Source: an uncultured Chryseobacterium sp. (GTDB lineage: Bacteria > Bacteroidota > Bacteroidia > Flavobacteriales > Weeksellaceae). From it: a stretch of DNA of 64,000 nucleotides. Both the position numbers and the translations under genes were made by a program. This document shows, in pieces, positions 29,701-36,539 of the stretch. The notes under the pieces are model-generated. The model was not told the DNA's origin. It saw only the letters and a program-made list of their open reading frames with translations, and searched no databases. Position 1 is the first letter of the stretch. Each line of letters starts with the position of its first letter. The stretch spans positions 48,759 through 112,758 of the forward strand of contig CAJYLO010000027.1 in assembly GCA_913776245.1 (NCBI GenBank), read 5' to 3'.

Positions 29701-31000
29701 TGGTTTCAATCCTATTGATGGATTCATTTATGGGCTAATTACAAATACCAATACTCTAATTCGAGTTGATAAGAATGGTACTTTTAATATAATGGGAGAT
29801 ATAACCTCATTAGCGGTTGCAAATTATAATAGCGGAGAAATTGATAATCTTGGAAATTATTATGTAAAAATAGTAGGTTCTACCAATACTTTATTCAAAA
29901 TTAACATAAATACACTTACATCAACATCAATTACTTTGAGCCAAACTATATCCATTTCAGATATGGCATTTAGCAGTCTTACTAATATGTTATACGCAGT
30001 AGATCAAAATACAGAAAAATTAGTTTCCATTAATCCGTCAACAGGAATAGTAACTTTTATCGGAGCAGCAATAAGTCCATCTGTATTTGGAGCAATGTTT
30101 GGCTCTAGCACAGGTGCAATATATGGTTCTGAGAACAGCGGAGGGTTCTATCGATTCAATATTACAACAGGACAAAGAGTTCTTATTTCTGGTTCTCCAG
30201 CTTCCAATAATAATGATGGTGCACATTGTGTTACAGCTCCTATAACTTTTACTGCTGATCTGGAAGTTACCAAAACAGATAATAAAACAGTTTATGTGCC
30301 GGGTACAAATAATATTTATACAATTGTTGTTAAAAATAATGGACCTTTCGGAGTTTTAGGAGCAACGGTTTCAGATTTAGTTCCAGCCGGAATTCCTGCA
30401 GCAAATGTTAGCTATACAGTACCGGCGGTTACAGGAGGTGCAACTTCGGGTATTGTCACATCTCAAACAGGTGCTATAAATGATGTGGTGAATATCCCCT
30501 CAGGTGGCACAATTACATATACCGTTACTGTCGCTGTTCCACTAGGATTCACGGGGAATTTAACAAATACAGTTACGGTAAGTTTGCCAGCAGATACTAT
30601 AGATCCTGTATCCGCAAATAACACAGCAACTGATACAGATAATGGCACAAGTGTATGTTATAAACCAGCAATAATAGACGCAACCAATACTTATCCTTCC
30701 AAACATGGCATAACTTCTCTGGGAAGAGCTGGGGCAGAAAATAGTAACTGGCCAATGGTAAGACAAAGTGCATGGTCTGTTTTAGAGGCTAAAACCAAAG
30801 GTTTTGTAATCAATAGAGTGAAATTTAATGCAAGTAATCAGCCGGTTGCAGATAATGGAACAACATTGGTGATTACCAGTCCCGTTGAAGGAATGATAGT
30901 TTATGACACCACAAATAACTGTCTGAAAGTTTATACTTCAAATAATGGAGGTTCCACTTTTGCGTGGCATTGTATCAGTGCACAAACTTGTCCTAACTAA
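26729..31000 (+). CDS. Giant surface protein with L-type lectin domain and TSP3-type repeats (1423 aa)
   Basis: The signal segment is at residues 15-40 (FVKAAFVLLMIFTSFQQLSAQ). TSP3-type loops occur near residues 44, 241, 321, 578, 661 and 852 (DIDGDGVTNSLDLDDDNDG and similar). Between the third and fourth lies an L-type lectin-like domain at about 350-575 (SNADGIAIVFHNDPAG, GIANGIALELDTF). A beta-propeller-like region (950-1170) and a DUF11 domain (1175-1308, VTKTDNKTVYVPGTNN) follow. The C-terminal module at about 1309-1423 is shared with the protein at 19839 (CYKPA, YPSKHGIT, VRQSAWSVLE, VYDTTNNCLK, final TCPN). No type A T9SS domain is present. The lectin domain suggests that it binds glycans at the cell surface. 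Confidence 0.86.
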   Translation: MKLPRINLAMKNASSAQQYFVKAAFVLLMIFTSFQQLSAQSSDIDGDGVTNSLDLDDDNDGILDADECQASNKITAGVFPTSGSTIPGWTTTGLFALNARGLQFDADNAVTTVRQTISSVFFGSTINLNNVRWLTTNNAAASGRLITEVLYSGTVYATIDTGVGVAGSIPTVTGNNGAVINISTLPSIASTGVYSTPSNIIISLPSSLPSSGEFQIRFTSGSTNADDLSIESVQLISCSDFDGDGIPNFQDLDSDGDGCSDAVEGSGNFTTSQLITASGTLTTQTPNINFGTAVDANGIPTIVGASGQGIGDSLDVIKDCKDSDGDGIPDWQDLDDDNDGILDCVENGLNTTVDKIFKANNNATLIASPSTGPVHQYRLTNGGAQNGQVWSYGKVDFTKSFTLSTKALLSNADGIAIVFHNDPAGQLASGTNGQGLGARGIANGIALELDTFANSCVNDANNGANCDPSYDHGSIRTTAGWINTGKLAGDTQLGDGTVDDGLWHDVVINWNSVTRNLSYTFDGVAVTNYTFPATGANAIETILAGNSAYFGFTASTGGAGSNNSVGFDTLCTLPIYLDTDRDGISNHLDLDSDGDGCTDAIEGAGSFTTSQLSTASGNISTQNPNQNFGITVDGNGVPTTVGAAGQGIGESQDISKNDCIDSDGDGYPDWQDLDDDNDGILDTVECSVTDLVTNGTFTGSANGWTLENSWTYNTNRVANSADGETSRLLQSISNLDKFPGNIVPLTFTVGAQDASNASGNSSALEIRLNGVVYATINNGTLRDNSNVTITLEPGVMSNFTTFGTSPLNGYNTQTFTLWIPYTGPSTANLVFRKVGGNDDWLIDDVSIPAMICDTDRDGILDHLDLDSDGDGCPDAIEGGANFNTSNLTDSSMPGGNTGGSYTGVAGPVIKNLGIVVDANGVPTIASGGQTAGTSKNKDIQDVVCLTPFECTSGMYLSQGNLTDLFKVDTSNNPLLYPITVNNSSGIRYNAIGFNPIDGFIYGLITNTNTLIRVDKNGTFNIMGDITSLAVANYNSGEIDNLGNYYVKIVGSTNTLFKININTLTSTSITLSQTISISDMAFSSLTNMLYAVDQNTEKLVSINPSTGIVTFIGAAISPSVFGAMFGSSTGAIYGSENSGGFYRFNITTGQRVLISGSPASNNNDGAHCVTAPITFTADLEVTKTDNKTVYVPGTNNIYTIVVKNNGPFGVLGATVSDLVPAGIPAANVSYTVPAVTGGATSGIVTSQTGAINDVVNIPSGGTITYTVTVAVPLGFTGNLTNTVTVSLPADTIDPVSANNTATDTDNGTSVCYKPAIIDATNTYPSKHGITSLGRAGAENSNWPMVRQSAWSVLEAKTKGFVINRVKFNASNQPVADNGTTLVITSPVEGMIVYDTTNNCLKVYTSNNGGSTFAWHCISAQTCPN

Positions 31001-31011
31001 TGATATTAATA

Positions 31012-31052
31012 ATTGAGACGGAGATTCCTTAGAAAGAGTCTGCCGTCTCAAT
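31012..31052 (+). terminator. Stem-loop after the second adhesin gene
   Basis: ATTGAGACGG (31012-31021) pairs with CCGTCTCAAT (31043-31052), a perfect 10-bp stem with a 21-nt loop. A weak T-rich run follows. Confidence 0.6.
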
Positions 31053-31095
31053 ATTCATTATATTTTTAGCTATCAGTAAATAGGTATGAATAACA

Positions 31096-31130
31096 AAAAT
31101 CCTCGATAATCATTGATTATCGAGGATTTT
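31096..31130 (-). terminator. Terminator of the tRNA cluster
   Basis: A near-perfect 17-bp inverted repeat around CCTCGATAATCA lies right after the tRNA-Leu(UAA) end. On the minus strand it runs into TTTTTGTT. It also converges on the second adhesin gene. Confidence 0.8.
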
Positions 31131-31131
31131 G

Positions 31132-31215
31132 TACCCCAGACGGGACTTGAACCCGTACGTCCTTGCGGACACAGGATTTTAAGTCCTGCGTGTCTACCAA
31201 TTCCACCACCAGGGC
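31132..31215 (-). tRNA. tRNA-Leu (anticodon UAA)
   Basis: The 84-nt cloverleaf has a long variable arm (class II, as Leu requires). The anticodon stem CAGGA/TCCTG encloses the loop CTTAAAA with anticodon TAA. The T-arm is GGGTTCAAGTCCC. The acceptor pairs through GCCCTGG with several G-U pairs. Confidence 0.92.
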
Positions 31216-31255
31216 GGGTAAAAAAAATAGAAGCTTAAGTAAACTTCTATTTCTG

Positions 31256-31328
31256 AGCGAAAAACGGGACTCGAACCCGCGACCCCAACCTTGGCAAGGT
31301 TGTGCTCTACCAGCTGAGCTATTTTCGC
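31256..31328 (-). tRNA. tRNA-Gly (anticodon GCC)
   Basis: The 73-nt tRNA has acceptor GCGAAAA/TTTTCGC, D-loop AGCTGGTAGAGC, anticodon stem CAACC/GGTTG with loop TTGCCAA, and T-arm GGGTTCGAGTCCC. It is the middle gene of three. Confidence 0.95.
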
Positions 31329-31367
31329 AAAAAAGATTCCTAAATAGTTTAGAAATCTTTGTTTTAG

Positions 31368-31449
31368 TGCGGATGAAGGGACTCGAACCCCCACGCCTCA
31401 CGGCACCAGATCCTAAGTCTGGCGTGGCTACCAATTACACCACATCCGC
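31368..31449 (-). tRNA. tRNA-Leu (anticodon UAG)
   Basis: The 82-nt class II tRNA has acceptor GCGGATG/CATCCGC, anticodon stem CCAGA/TCTGG with loop CTTAGGA, and a long variable arm. It is the first gene of the minus-strand cluster. Confidence 0.94.
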
Positions 31450-31617
31450 ATTATTTTTTAAGAACTTCTTTTCTTTCGTTTTGGTGAGTGCAAATATAGA
31501 GACTTTTCCATTCCCTCCAAAATAATTTTGATGTTTTTTTTATTTTTTTTGCTTTCCCAAGTTTTAATATCATCAATAGTTTTTGTTACCTTTACACACT
31601 TAAAATTTTTCGAGATT

Positions 31618-31998
31618 ATGGAATTAACAGGAACGATAAAGAAAATTTCTGATTTACAAACTTTTACCAGCGGATTTCAAAAGAAAGAGATGGTTCTTTT
31701 GACCGAAGAGCAATATCCGCAACCTATCAATATAGAATTTTTATCAGAAAAGGTGGACTTGCTTAATCAGTATAAAGTGGGTGATAAAGTCAAAGTTCAT
31801 ATCAATATCAGAGGAAGAGAATGGACTAGTCCGCAGGGCGAGGTGAAATATTTCAATTCTATCACGGCTTGGAGAATGGAAAAAGACGGAGGAAGCGATT
31901 TCAATGAGCCAACTGAAGCGTCACCGGCACAAAATGGTCCTGCTGCAGACAACAAAAACGTTTTCGCTGAGGATGAAGATGATGATTTACCTTTCTAA
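31618..31998 (+). CDS. DUF3127 family protein (OB-fold, SSB-like acidic tail)
   Basis: I use the ATG at 31618 (MELTGTIKKISD), giving 126 aa; the ATG at 31528 would prefix 30 hydrophobic residues absent from the family. Residues 1-85 form the DUF3127 beta-barrel-like domain (FQKKEMVLLTEEQYPQPINI, VKVHINIRGREW). The tail is low-complexity, then highly acidic, and ends in EDDDLPF, which resembles the DDDIPF tip of single-stranded DNA-binding protein. That tip recruits partner enzymes in SSB. DUF3127 proteins are conserved in Bacteroidota; the function is not established. Single-stranded nucleic acid binding is an inference from the tail and fold. Confidence 0.82.
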   Translation: MELTGTIKKISDLQTFTSGFQKKEMVLLTEEQYPQPINIEFLSEKVDLLNQYKVGDKVKVHINIRGREWTSPQGEVKYFNSITAWRMEKDGGSDFNEPTEASPAQNGPAADNKNVFAEDEDDDLPF

Positions 31999-32079
31999 TT
32001 ATCTGAACAATAAATCATATACAATAACTTCCCTGTATTTTTATAAGTGCAGGGATTGTTTTTATAAGCAGGAGAATCA

Positions 32080-32727
32080 ATGATTTGGCTGGATACTGAA
32101 GAAATATCTTTTCCCGACCCCGAACTGCATCATCCGGATTCTGGATTGATGGCTATTGGCGGGGATCTAAGACCCGAAAGGCTCTGGTTTGCTTATCAAA
32201 CAGGACTTTTCCCCTGGTACAATGAAGAAGAGGAAATACTCTGGTGGTGTCCGGATCCGAGATTTGTGCTTTTTCCGGATGAAATTAAGATTTCAAAATC
32301 AATGAAGAAAATTCTTAGAGATGAGGTTTTTGAATTTACGGAAAATAAATGTTTTGAAGAAGTGATCCGTAACTGCAAAACAGCTGAGAGAAAAGGGCAG
32401 GACGGGACCTGGATTAACGAAGATCTGATTGAGTCATTCGTAAAACTGCACCATTACGGCAAAGCCAAAAGCTTTGAAGCCTGGCAAAATGGAGTATTAG
32501 TGGGCGGTTTTTATGGGGTGCAGGTTGGCAATGTGTTTTGTGGAGAAAGCATGTTTTCAAAAGTTTCTAATGCTTCCAAAGCTACATTTATTCACTTTAC
32601 AGAACATTATCAAAAAGAATGGCAGCTTATTGACTGCCAGATTTATTCTGAGCATTTGGAAAGTCTGGGTGCCAGAATGATATCTAAAAAAGATTATCTC
32701 ACGATTTTAAAACAACAAAAACCTTGA
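32080..32727 (+). CDS. aat: Leucyl/phenylalanyl-tRNA--protein transferase
   Basis: This 215-aa enzyme adds Leu or Phe from aminoacyl-tRNA to the N-terminal Arg or Lys of proteins, marking them for ClpS/ClpAP (N-degron pathway). The signatures are GLMAIGGDLRPERLWFAYQTGLFPW (positions about 24-48; the first part is FPDPELHHPDSG) and WWCPDPR. GGFYGVQVGNVFCGESMFS near residue 147 and the closing region ESLGAR are both typical. The start ATG is at 32080. It overlaps the following transporter gene by 4 bp. It has no signal peptide. Confidence 0.93.
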   Translation: MIWLDTEEISFPDPELHHPDSGLMAIGGDLRPERLWFAYQTGLFPWYNEEEEILWWCPDPRFVLFPDEIKISKSMKKILRDEVFEFTENKCFEEVIRNCKTAERKGQDGTWINEDLIESFVKLHHYGKAKSFEAWQNGVLVGGFYGVQVGNVFCGESMFSKVSNASKATFIHFTEHYQKEWQLIDCQIYSEHLESLGARMISKKDYLTILKQQKP

Positions 32728-33602
32728 ATACAGAAAAACTAAAGTGGATTCTCCTGATTGGCTTGTCCGTGATCTGGGGATCATCATTTATACTGATCAA
32801 AAAATCTCTGGAACATTTCAATCCATACGAAGTTGGTGCATTAAGAGTATTGATTTCCGGGCTTGTGCTGATGCCTTACGCTGTTTCCAAAATAAAACAA
32901 TTTCCGAGAAAACATCTGAAATGGCTCATTATAGCAGCGGTTTCGGGAAATTTTATTCCGATGTTCCTGTTTCCGCTGGCCGAAACGCAGATCAGCAGCA
33001 GTATTGCAGGAATCATCAATTCGATGATGCCAATATTTGTAATTATTGTGGGCTCACTGGTTTGGAAATTTTCAACATCCAGAAAGCAGCTTCTTGGTGT
33101 GCTGATCAGTTTTTCCGGTGCCTGTATCCTTGCCTTGGGAGGTGGTGGCAGCGGCGAATTAAAAATAGTTCCTATTCTGTTATTGCTACTGGCAACGTTA
33201 ATGTACGCCATCAGTACGACGACAGTAAAATCCAGGCTTTATGAAATTCCGGCGACCATTATGTCAGCTTTTGTATTTTCATTTGTTCTGATTTTGCCAT
33301 CGTTGGTTGCGCTGGTGTTGTCCGGGTTTTTCAGAGACTTTGAGATGAATCAGGGAACATTTCAGGGGCTTGGTTTTGTGGCAATGCTTTCTGTTTTCGG
33401 GACTGGTCTGGCGATGATGATGAATTATAAACTGCTAAGCATCTCTACACCGCTTTTTGCTTCTACGGTAACTTTGCTGATGCCTATTGTTGCTATTATT
33501 TGGGGGATTTTGGATGGGGAAAAACTAACAATGATGCAATCGGTTGGTGCATTGATTATTCTTGCCGGGTTGATTTTTCTTAGAAGCAAGCCCAAATCTT
33601 AG
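32724..33602 (+). CDS. EamA-type drug/metabolite transporter (DMT family)
   Basis: This 292-aa integral membrane protein has about ten hydrophobic helices in two EamA halves. The first has the signature VIWGSSFILIKKSLE near residue 17; the second is less conserved. DMT transporters export metabolites or amino acids; the substrate cannot be read. The start is a TTG at 32724, overlapping the aat stop codon (TTGA). The next in-frame ATG lies about 50 residues inside the first helix pair, so the TTG is needed to keep the fold. Translational coupling to aat is likely. Confidence 0.85.
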   Translation: MNTEKLKWILLIGLSVIWGSSFILIKKSLEHFNPYEVGALRVLISGLVLMPYAVSKIKQFPRKHLKWLIIAAVSGNFIPMFLFPLAETQISSSIAGIINSMMPIFVIIVGSLVWKFSTSRKQLLGVLISFSGACILALGGGGSGELKIVPILLLLLATLMYAISTTTVKSRLYEIPATIMSAFVFSFVLILPSLVALVLSGFFRDFEMNQGTFQGLGFVAMLSVFGTGLAMMMNYKLLSISTPLFASTVTLLMPIVAIIWGILDGEKLTMMQSVGALIILAGLIFLRSKPKS

Positions 33603-33638
33603 ATTTTGTTGAAGGTTTATTTCAGATGTCCAAAGCCA

Positions 33639-33727
33639 TAGCCCTGATGGGAACGGCATCCTTTTTTTGGTTTGGAAAAGCTTTGGCAAAAAAGATGTAG
33701 TGGACAGCAGGTTCCAGGCTCCTAAAA
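33639..33727 (+). ncRNA. Candidate structured RNA (Flavo-1-like motif)
   Basis: A run beginning AGCCCTGATGGGAACGG (33640-33656) and ending CAGCAGGTTCCAGGCTCC folds convincingly. GGAAC (33650-33654) pairs with GTTCC (33711-33715). CATC plus the T-run (33657-33669) pairs with CAAAAAAGATG (33687-33697) through one bulge. AGCC and GGCT can close the base. I recall this pattern as common downstream of genes in flavobacteria and think it may be the Rfam Flavo-1 family, but that name is from memory. Strand + is chosen by the motif's usual orientation. Confidence 0.5.
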
Positions 33728-33728
33728 A

Positions 33729-33761
33729 GAAACGCTGCTTCAATTATTGAACCAGCGTTTC
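33729..33761 (-). terminator. Terminator of the catalase gene
   Basis: GAAACGCTG pairs with CAGCGTTTC, and TTCAA pairs with TTGAA inside it, a symmetric hairpin. On the minus strand a T-run follows (the A-run at 33724-33728), 20 bp past the katA stop. Confidence 0.8.
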
Positions 33762-33780
33762 AGGAATATTAAGGTCTTTG

Positions 33781-35271
33781 TTACTTGGTGTGATTCATTG
33801 CATTGGCATCGATGTTGACACCGAGTCCTTGCGCCACTCTCATTCCCAACTCAATGTTGGCACGGAAGAAATGACAGAGTTGCCGGTTGATAATCTCATC
33901 TCGTTTCGGTCCGTCTATGCCGCTCATATGTCCCACGATATTATTCACTAAAGCTGTTCTGGCTTCCTGGTTTAATGCCTTGGTGTAGAATAATCCCGGT
34001 TGCGTGTAATGATCATCATCGTTCTGGTTTCTGTTATAATTGGCAACGTGTGTGTTGTCCAGGTCATATTCAAAAGATTTGTATGATTCATCAGGTTCTA
34101 TATCGCTGAAACTGTTTGGGTAATAGTTCGGTTTGTCTCCATAATTGGAATCATCTGCCATAGCGCCGCCTCTTTGGAAATTGTCTACGGCAAACGGACA
34201 TCTGTTGACTTCCAGCTGATGAGAATTGACACCAACTCTGTATCGGTGCGCATCGGCATAAGAAAATAATCTGCCCTGAAGCATCTTGTCCGGAGAAAAG
34301 CTGATGCCGTCAACCAAATGACTTGGCGCAAAAGCAGATTGCTCTACGTGCACAAAATAGTTTCTCGGGATTTCATTCAGTTCCATCACCCCAACTTCCT
34401 GCAAAGGGAATTCATCCTGAAACCAGACTTTTGTTACGTCAAAAGGATTCCAGCGCCACTCTTTGGCTTGCTGTTCGGTCATTGTCTGGATATACAGTTT
34501 CCATTTCGGGAAATTTCCAGCCTCGATTTCATTGACTAAATCTTCCTGAGCAAAATCCGGGTTTTCACCTTTCATTTTAGTCGCATCTGCATCAGAAAAA
34601 TTCTTGATACCTTGTTGCGTTTTGAAATGAAACTTCACCCAGGTTCTCTCATTTTTATCATTGATCATAGAAAATGTATGAGAGCCGAAGCCGTGCATAT
34701 GCCTGTAGCCGTGAGGCGTTCCTCTGTCCGACATCAGAATCAGAACCTGATGCAGTGATTCTGGATTCAGTGACCAGAAATCCCACATCATTGTTTTACT
34801 TTTCAGGTTGGTTTTCGGGACACGTTTCTGAGTATGGATAAAATCCGGGAATTTTTTAGCATCTTTAATAAAGAAAACGGGCGTGTTATTTCCCACCAGA
34901 TCCCAGTTTCCGTCTTCTGTGTAAAATTTCAAGGCAAAACCTCTAGGATCTCTTTCTGTATCGGCACTTCCCATTTCTCCGCCCACTGTTGAGAATCTTG
35001 CGAACATTCTGCAGGAATTGCCTACTTTGGAAAACAGCTTTGCCCTGGTGTATTGGCTGATGTCGTGCGTTACGGTAAATGTTCCATAAGCGCCGGAACC
35101 TTTGGCGTGTACAATTCTTTCAGGGATTCTTTCTCTTACGAAATGAGCAAGGTTTTCCTGAAGAATAAAATCCTGTAACAAAACCGGACCTCTAGGGCCT
35201 ACTGTCTGTGAATCCTGGTGTTCGTAATAAGGAGCACCAACGGCATTTGTAAGTTTTTTCCTCTTTTCCAT
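33781..35271 (-). CDS. katA: Catalase (haem, small-subunit clade)
   Basis: This 496-aa haem enzyme splits hydrogen peroxide into water and oxygen. The distal site RIPERIVHAKGSGAYG holds the catalytic His at about residue 55, with Asn in LVGNNTPVFF at about 127. The proximal haem-ligand Tyr is in RLFSYADAHRYRVG near residue 338. It lacks the extra C-terminal flavodoxin-like domain of large-subunit catalases. A Tyr-rich loop follows the haem site. It is divergent from oxyR (115 bp between the starts), a classical peroxide-response arrangement. Confidence 0.95.
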   Translation of the reverse strand: MEKRKKLTNAVGAPYYEHQDSQTVGPRGPVLLQDFILQENLAHFVRERIPERIVHAKGSGAYGTFTVTHDISQYTRAKLFSKVGNSCRMFARFSTVGGEMGSADTERDPRGFALKFYTEDGNWDLVGNNTPVFFIKDAKKFPDFIHTQKRVPKTNLKSKTMMWDFWSLNPESLHQVLILMSDRGTPHGYRHMHGFGSHTFSMINDKNERTWVKFHFKTQQGIKNFSDADATKMKGENPDFAQEDLVNEIEAGNFPKWKLYIQTMTEQQAKEWRWNPFDVTKVWFQDEFPLQEVGVMELNEIPRNYFVHVEQSAFAPSHLVDGISFSPDKMLQGRLFSYADAHRYRVGVNSHQLEVNRCPFAVDNFQRGGAMADDSNYGDKPNYYPNSFSDIEPDESYKSFEYDLDNTHVANYNRNQNDDDHYTQPGLFYTKALNQEARTALVNNIVGHMSGIDGPKRDEIINRQLCHFFRANIELGMRVAQGLGVNIDANAMNHTK

Positions 35272-35352
35272 ATTTTATATTTTTATGATTTAATTCATTC
35301 TTGATTTTGCGAAATTCGATAAAAAAAGCTATTTATGAAACAAATTAATAAT

Positions 35353-35360
35353 TATATTTG
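35353..35360 (+). promoter_or_regulatory. Candidate -7 element of oxyR
   Basis: TATATTTG fits TANNTTTG exactly and is 26 bp upstream of the GTG start. A TTTA stands 17 nt upstream, a slightly short spacing. The katA promoter on the other strand could not be located. Confidence 0.4.
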
Positions 35361-35386
35361 TAATAGATAAAATTAATTACAAAGTC

Positions 35387-36340
35387 GTGAACATACAACA
35401 GCTAGAATATCTGATTGCAGTAGATAAATATAAACATTTTGGAAAAGCTGCGCAAGCCTGTTTTATTACCCAGCCAACTTTGAGCGCCATGATTCAGAAG
35501 TTTGAAGATGAGCTGGATGTCAAGATTTTTGACAGAACAACGCATCCCATCAGAACCACAGATGCCGGTGCTGAAATCATCAAGGAAGCCCAGAAAGTGA
35601 TTGATTCCGTTATGGAATTGAAGAACAAAGCCAATTTTCTGAATAATATTCTGGCAGGAAAACTGAATCTTGGGATCATTCCGACGGTTTCGAGCTATAT
35701 TCTGCCTAATGAGATTTTTTCTTTCCTCAATAAAAATCCTCAGATTGATTTAAATATCAAGGAAATGACAACGGAAAGCATCATCAAATCCTTAAAATCG
35801 GGAGAATTGGATGCAGGAATCATTTCCACGCCTTACGCTGCGGCAGACGAGTTTTATCAGGATTTTCTTTTTAATGAAGAGCTGATGCTGTATTCGGCCA
35901 GTCAGGAATCTGGCACGAAAAAAGATTGTTTCGTAGTTCCGGAAGATATTGATGTGGACAAAGTGTGGCTGTTGGAAGAAGGCAATTGCCTTAGAACGCA
36001 ATTCGAGAACATCTGTCATCTGAAAGAAAATTCTCTGAAACCTGGTAACCTGGAATTTTTGGCTTCTAATATCAATACACTAATCCAGATGGTGGATAAA
36101 GTAGGCGGAATCACAATCCTTCCGGAAATGGGAGTTGAACAGCTGTCGGGTGAGCAAAAGCAGAAAGTTTCGAGATTTATCAAGCCTTTTCCTTACAGGG
36201 AAATCAGCCTGATTTACTATAAACCGACTTACAAACAGAAAATTATTGATGAATTGATTTCGGACATCCGTGTTTCCATGGAAAAACGACTTAATTATTA
36301 TAAAGATTCTGAAAATTACGTCAGTATCAAACCTGAGTAA
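35387..36340 (+). CDS. oxyR: LysR-family peroxide sensor OxyR
   Basis: This 317-aa regulator has an N-terminal LysR winged helix at residues 1-60 (QLEYLIAVDKYKHFGKAAQ, ITQPTLSAMIQKFEDEL) and a ligand domain. Cys201 and Cys210 in GNCLRTQFENIC have the exact 10-residue C-L-R...C spacing of the E. coli OxyR redox pair Cys199/Cys208, so peroxide sensing by disulfide formation is likely. The start is a GTG at 35387; no ATG lies at the conserved N-terminus. It is divergent from katA, which it probably regulates. Confidence 0.92.
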   Translation: MNIQQLEYLIAVDKYKHFGKAAQACFITQPTLSAMIQKFEDELDVKIFDRTTHPIRTTDAGAEIIKEAQKVIDSVMELKNKANFLNNILAGKLNLGIIPTVSSYILPNEIFSFLNKNPQIDLNIKEMTTESIIKSLKSGELDAGIISTPYAAADEFYQDFLFNEELMLYSASQESGTKKDCFVVPEDIDVDKVWLLEEGNCLRTQFENICHLKENSLKPGNLEFLASNINTLIQMVDKVGGITILPEMGVEQLSGEQKQKVSRFIKPFPYREISLIYYKPTYKQKIIDELISDIRVSMEKRLNYYKDSENYVSIKPE

Positions 36341-36367
36341 ATTCATATCCGATTAGTAGGAATTGAT

Positions 36368-36398
36368 TTTGAAATCTGAATTTTTGTATGTATTTTTG
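36368..36398 (+). promoter_or_regulatory. Promoter of metK
   Basis: TTTG (36368-36371), exactly 19 nt, then TATTTTTG (36391-36398). Both elements and the spacing match the Bacteroidota consensus perfectly. A transcript starting about 36405 would begin just before the riboswitch. Confidence 0.75.
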
Positions 36399-36416
36399 CG
36401 GTCGATTTTGAAGAAC

Positions 36417-36466
36417 GGAGGAGAACTTTGACTGATTGCAACCTCAATAAAAAATGCTAAAACAGA
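36417..36466 (+). promoter_or_regulatory. SAM-II-type riboswitch upstream of metK
   Basis: Stem P1 is GAGG (36418-36421) with CCTC (36442-36445). The 20-nt loop ends in GATTGCAA, like the TTGCAA end of the known SAM-II loop. The 3' part reads AATAAAAAATGCTAAAACAG, like the conserved ATAAA...GCTAAA tail. CTG (36432-36434) can pair with CAG (36463-36465), taking the place of the CC/GG pair in the Agrobacterium metA aptamer, which is covariation in the pseudoknot. Its location before the SAM synthase gene fits product feedback. Confidence 0.8.
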
Positions 36467-36480
36467 ATTTTCTTTTTTAG

Positions 36481-36535
36481 TTCCTTTTGCAATCCGTATT
36501 TTTCAGCCTCAAAAAAATTAAAAATATAAAAGGAA
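36481..36535 (+). promoter_or_regulatory. Candidate expression platform and RBS of metK
   Basis: TTCCTTTT (36481-36488) can pair perfectly with AAAAGGAA (36528-36535), which covers the likely ribosome-binding AAGGAA just before the ATG at 36540. TTGCAATC (36487-36494) is the complement of the riboswitch loop GATTGCAA (36434-36441). The two pairings overlap by two bases and may exclude each other. Confidence 0.6.
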
Positions 36536-36539
36536 TACT

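Noticed and set aside
31117..31525. Open frames of about 100-120 codons across the tRNA cluster
   Set aside because: The three tRNAs fold clearly and explain the sequence; the frames are an accident of tRNA composition.
36417..36466. SAM-I or other SAM riboswitch for metK
   Set aside because: The long four-way junction of SAM-I is absent; the short pseudoknot with GCTAAA and TTGCAA fits SAM-II only.
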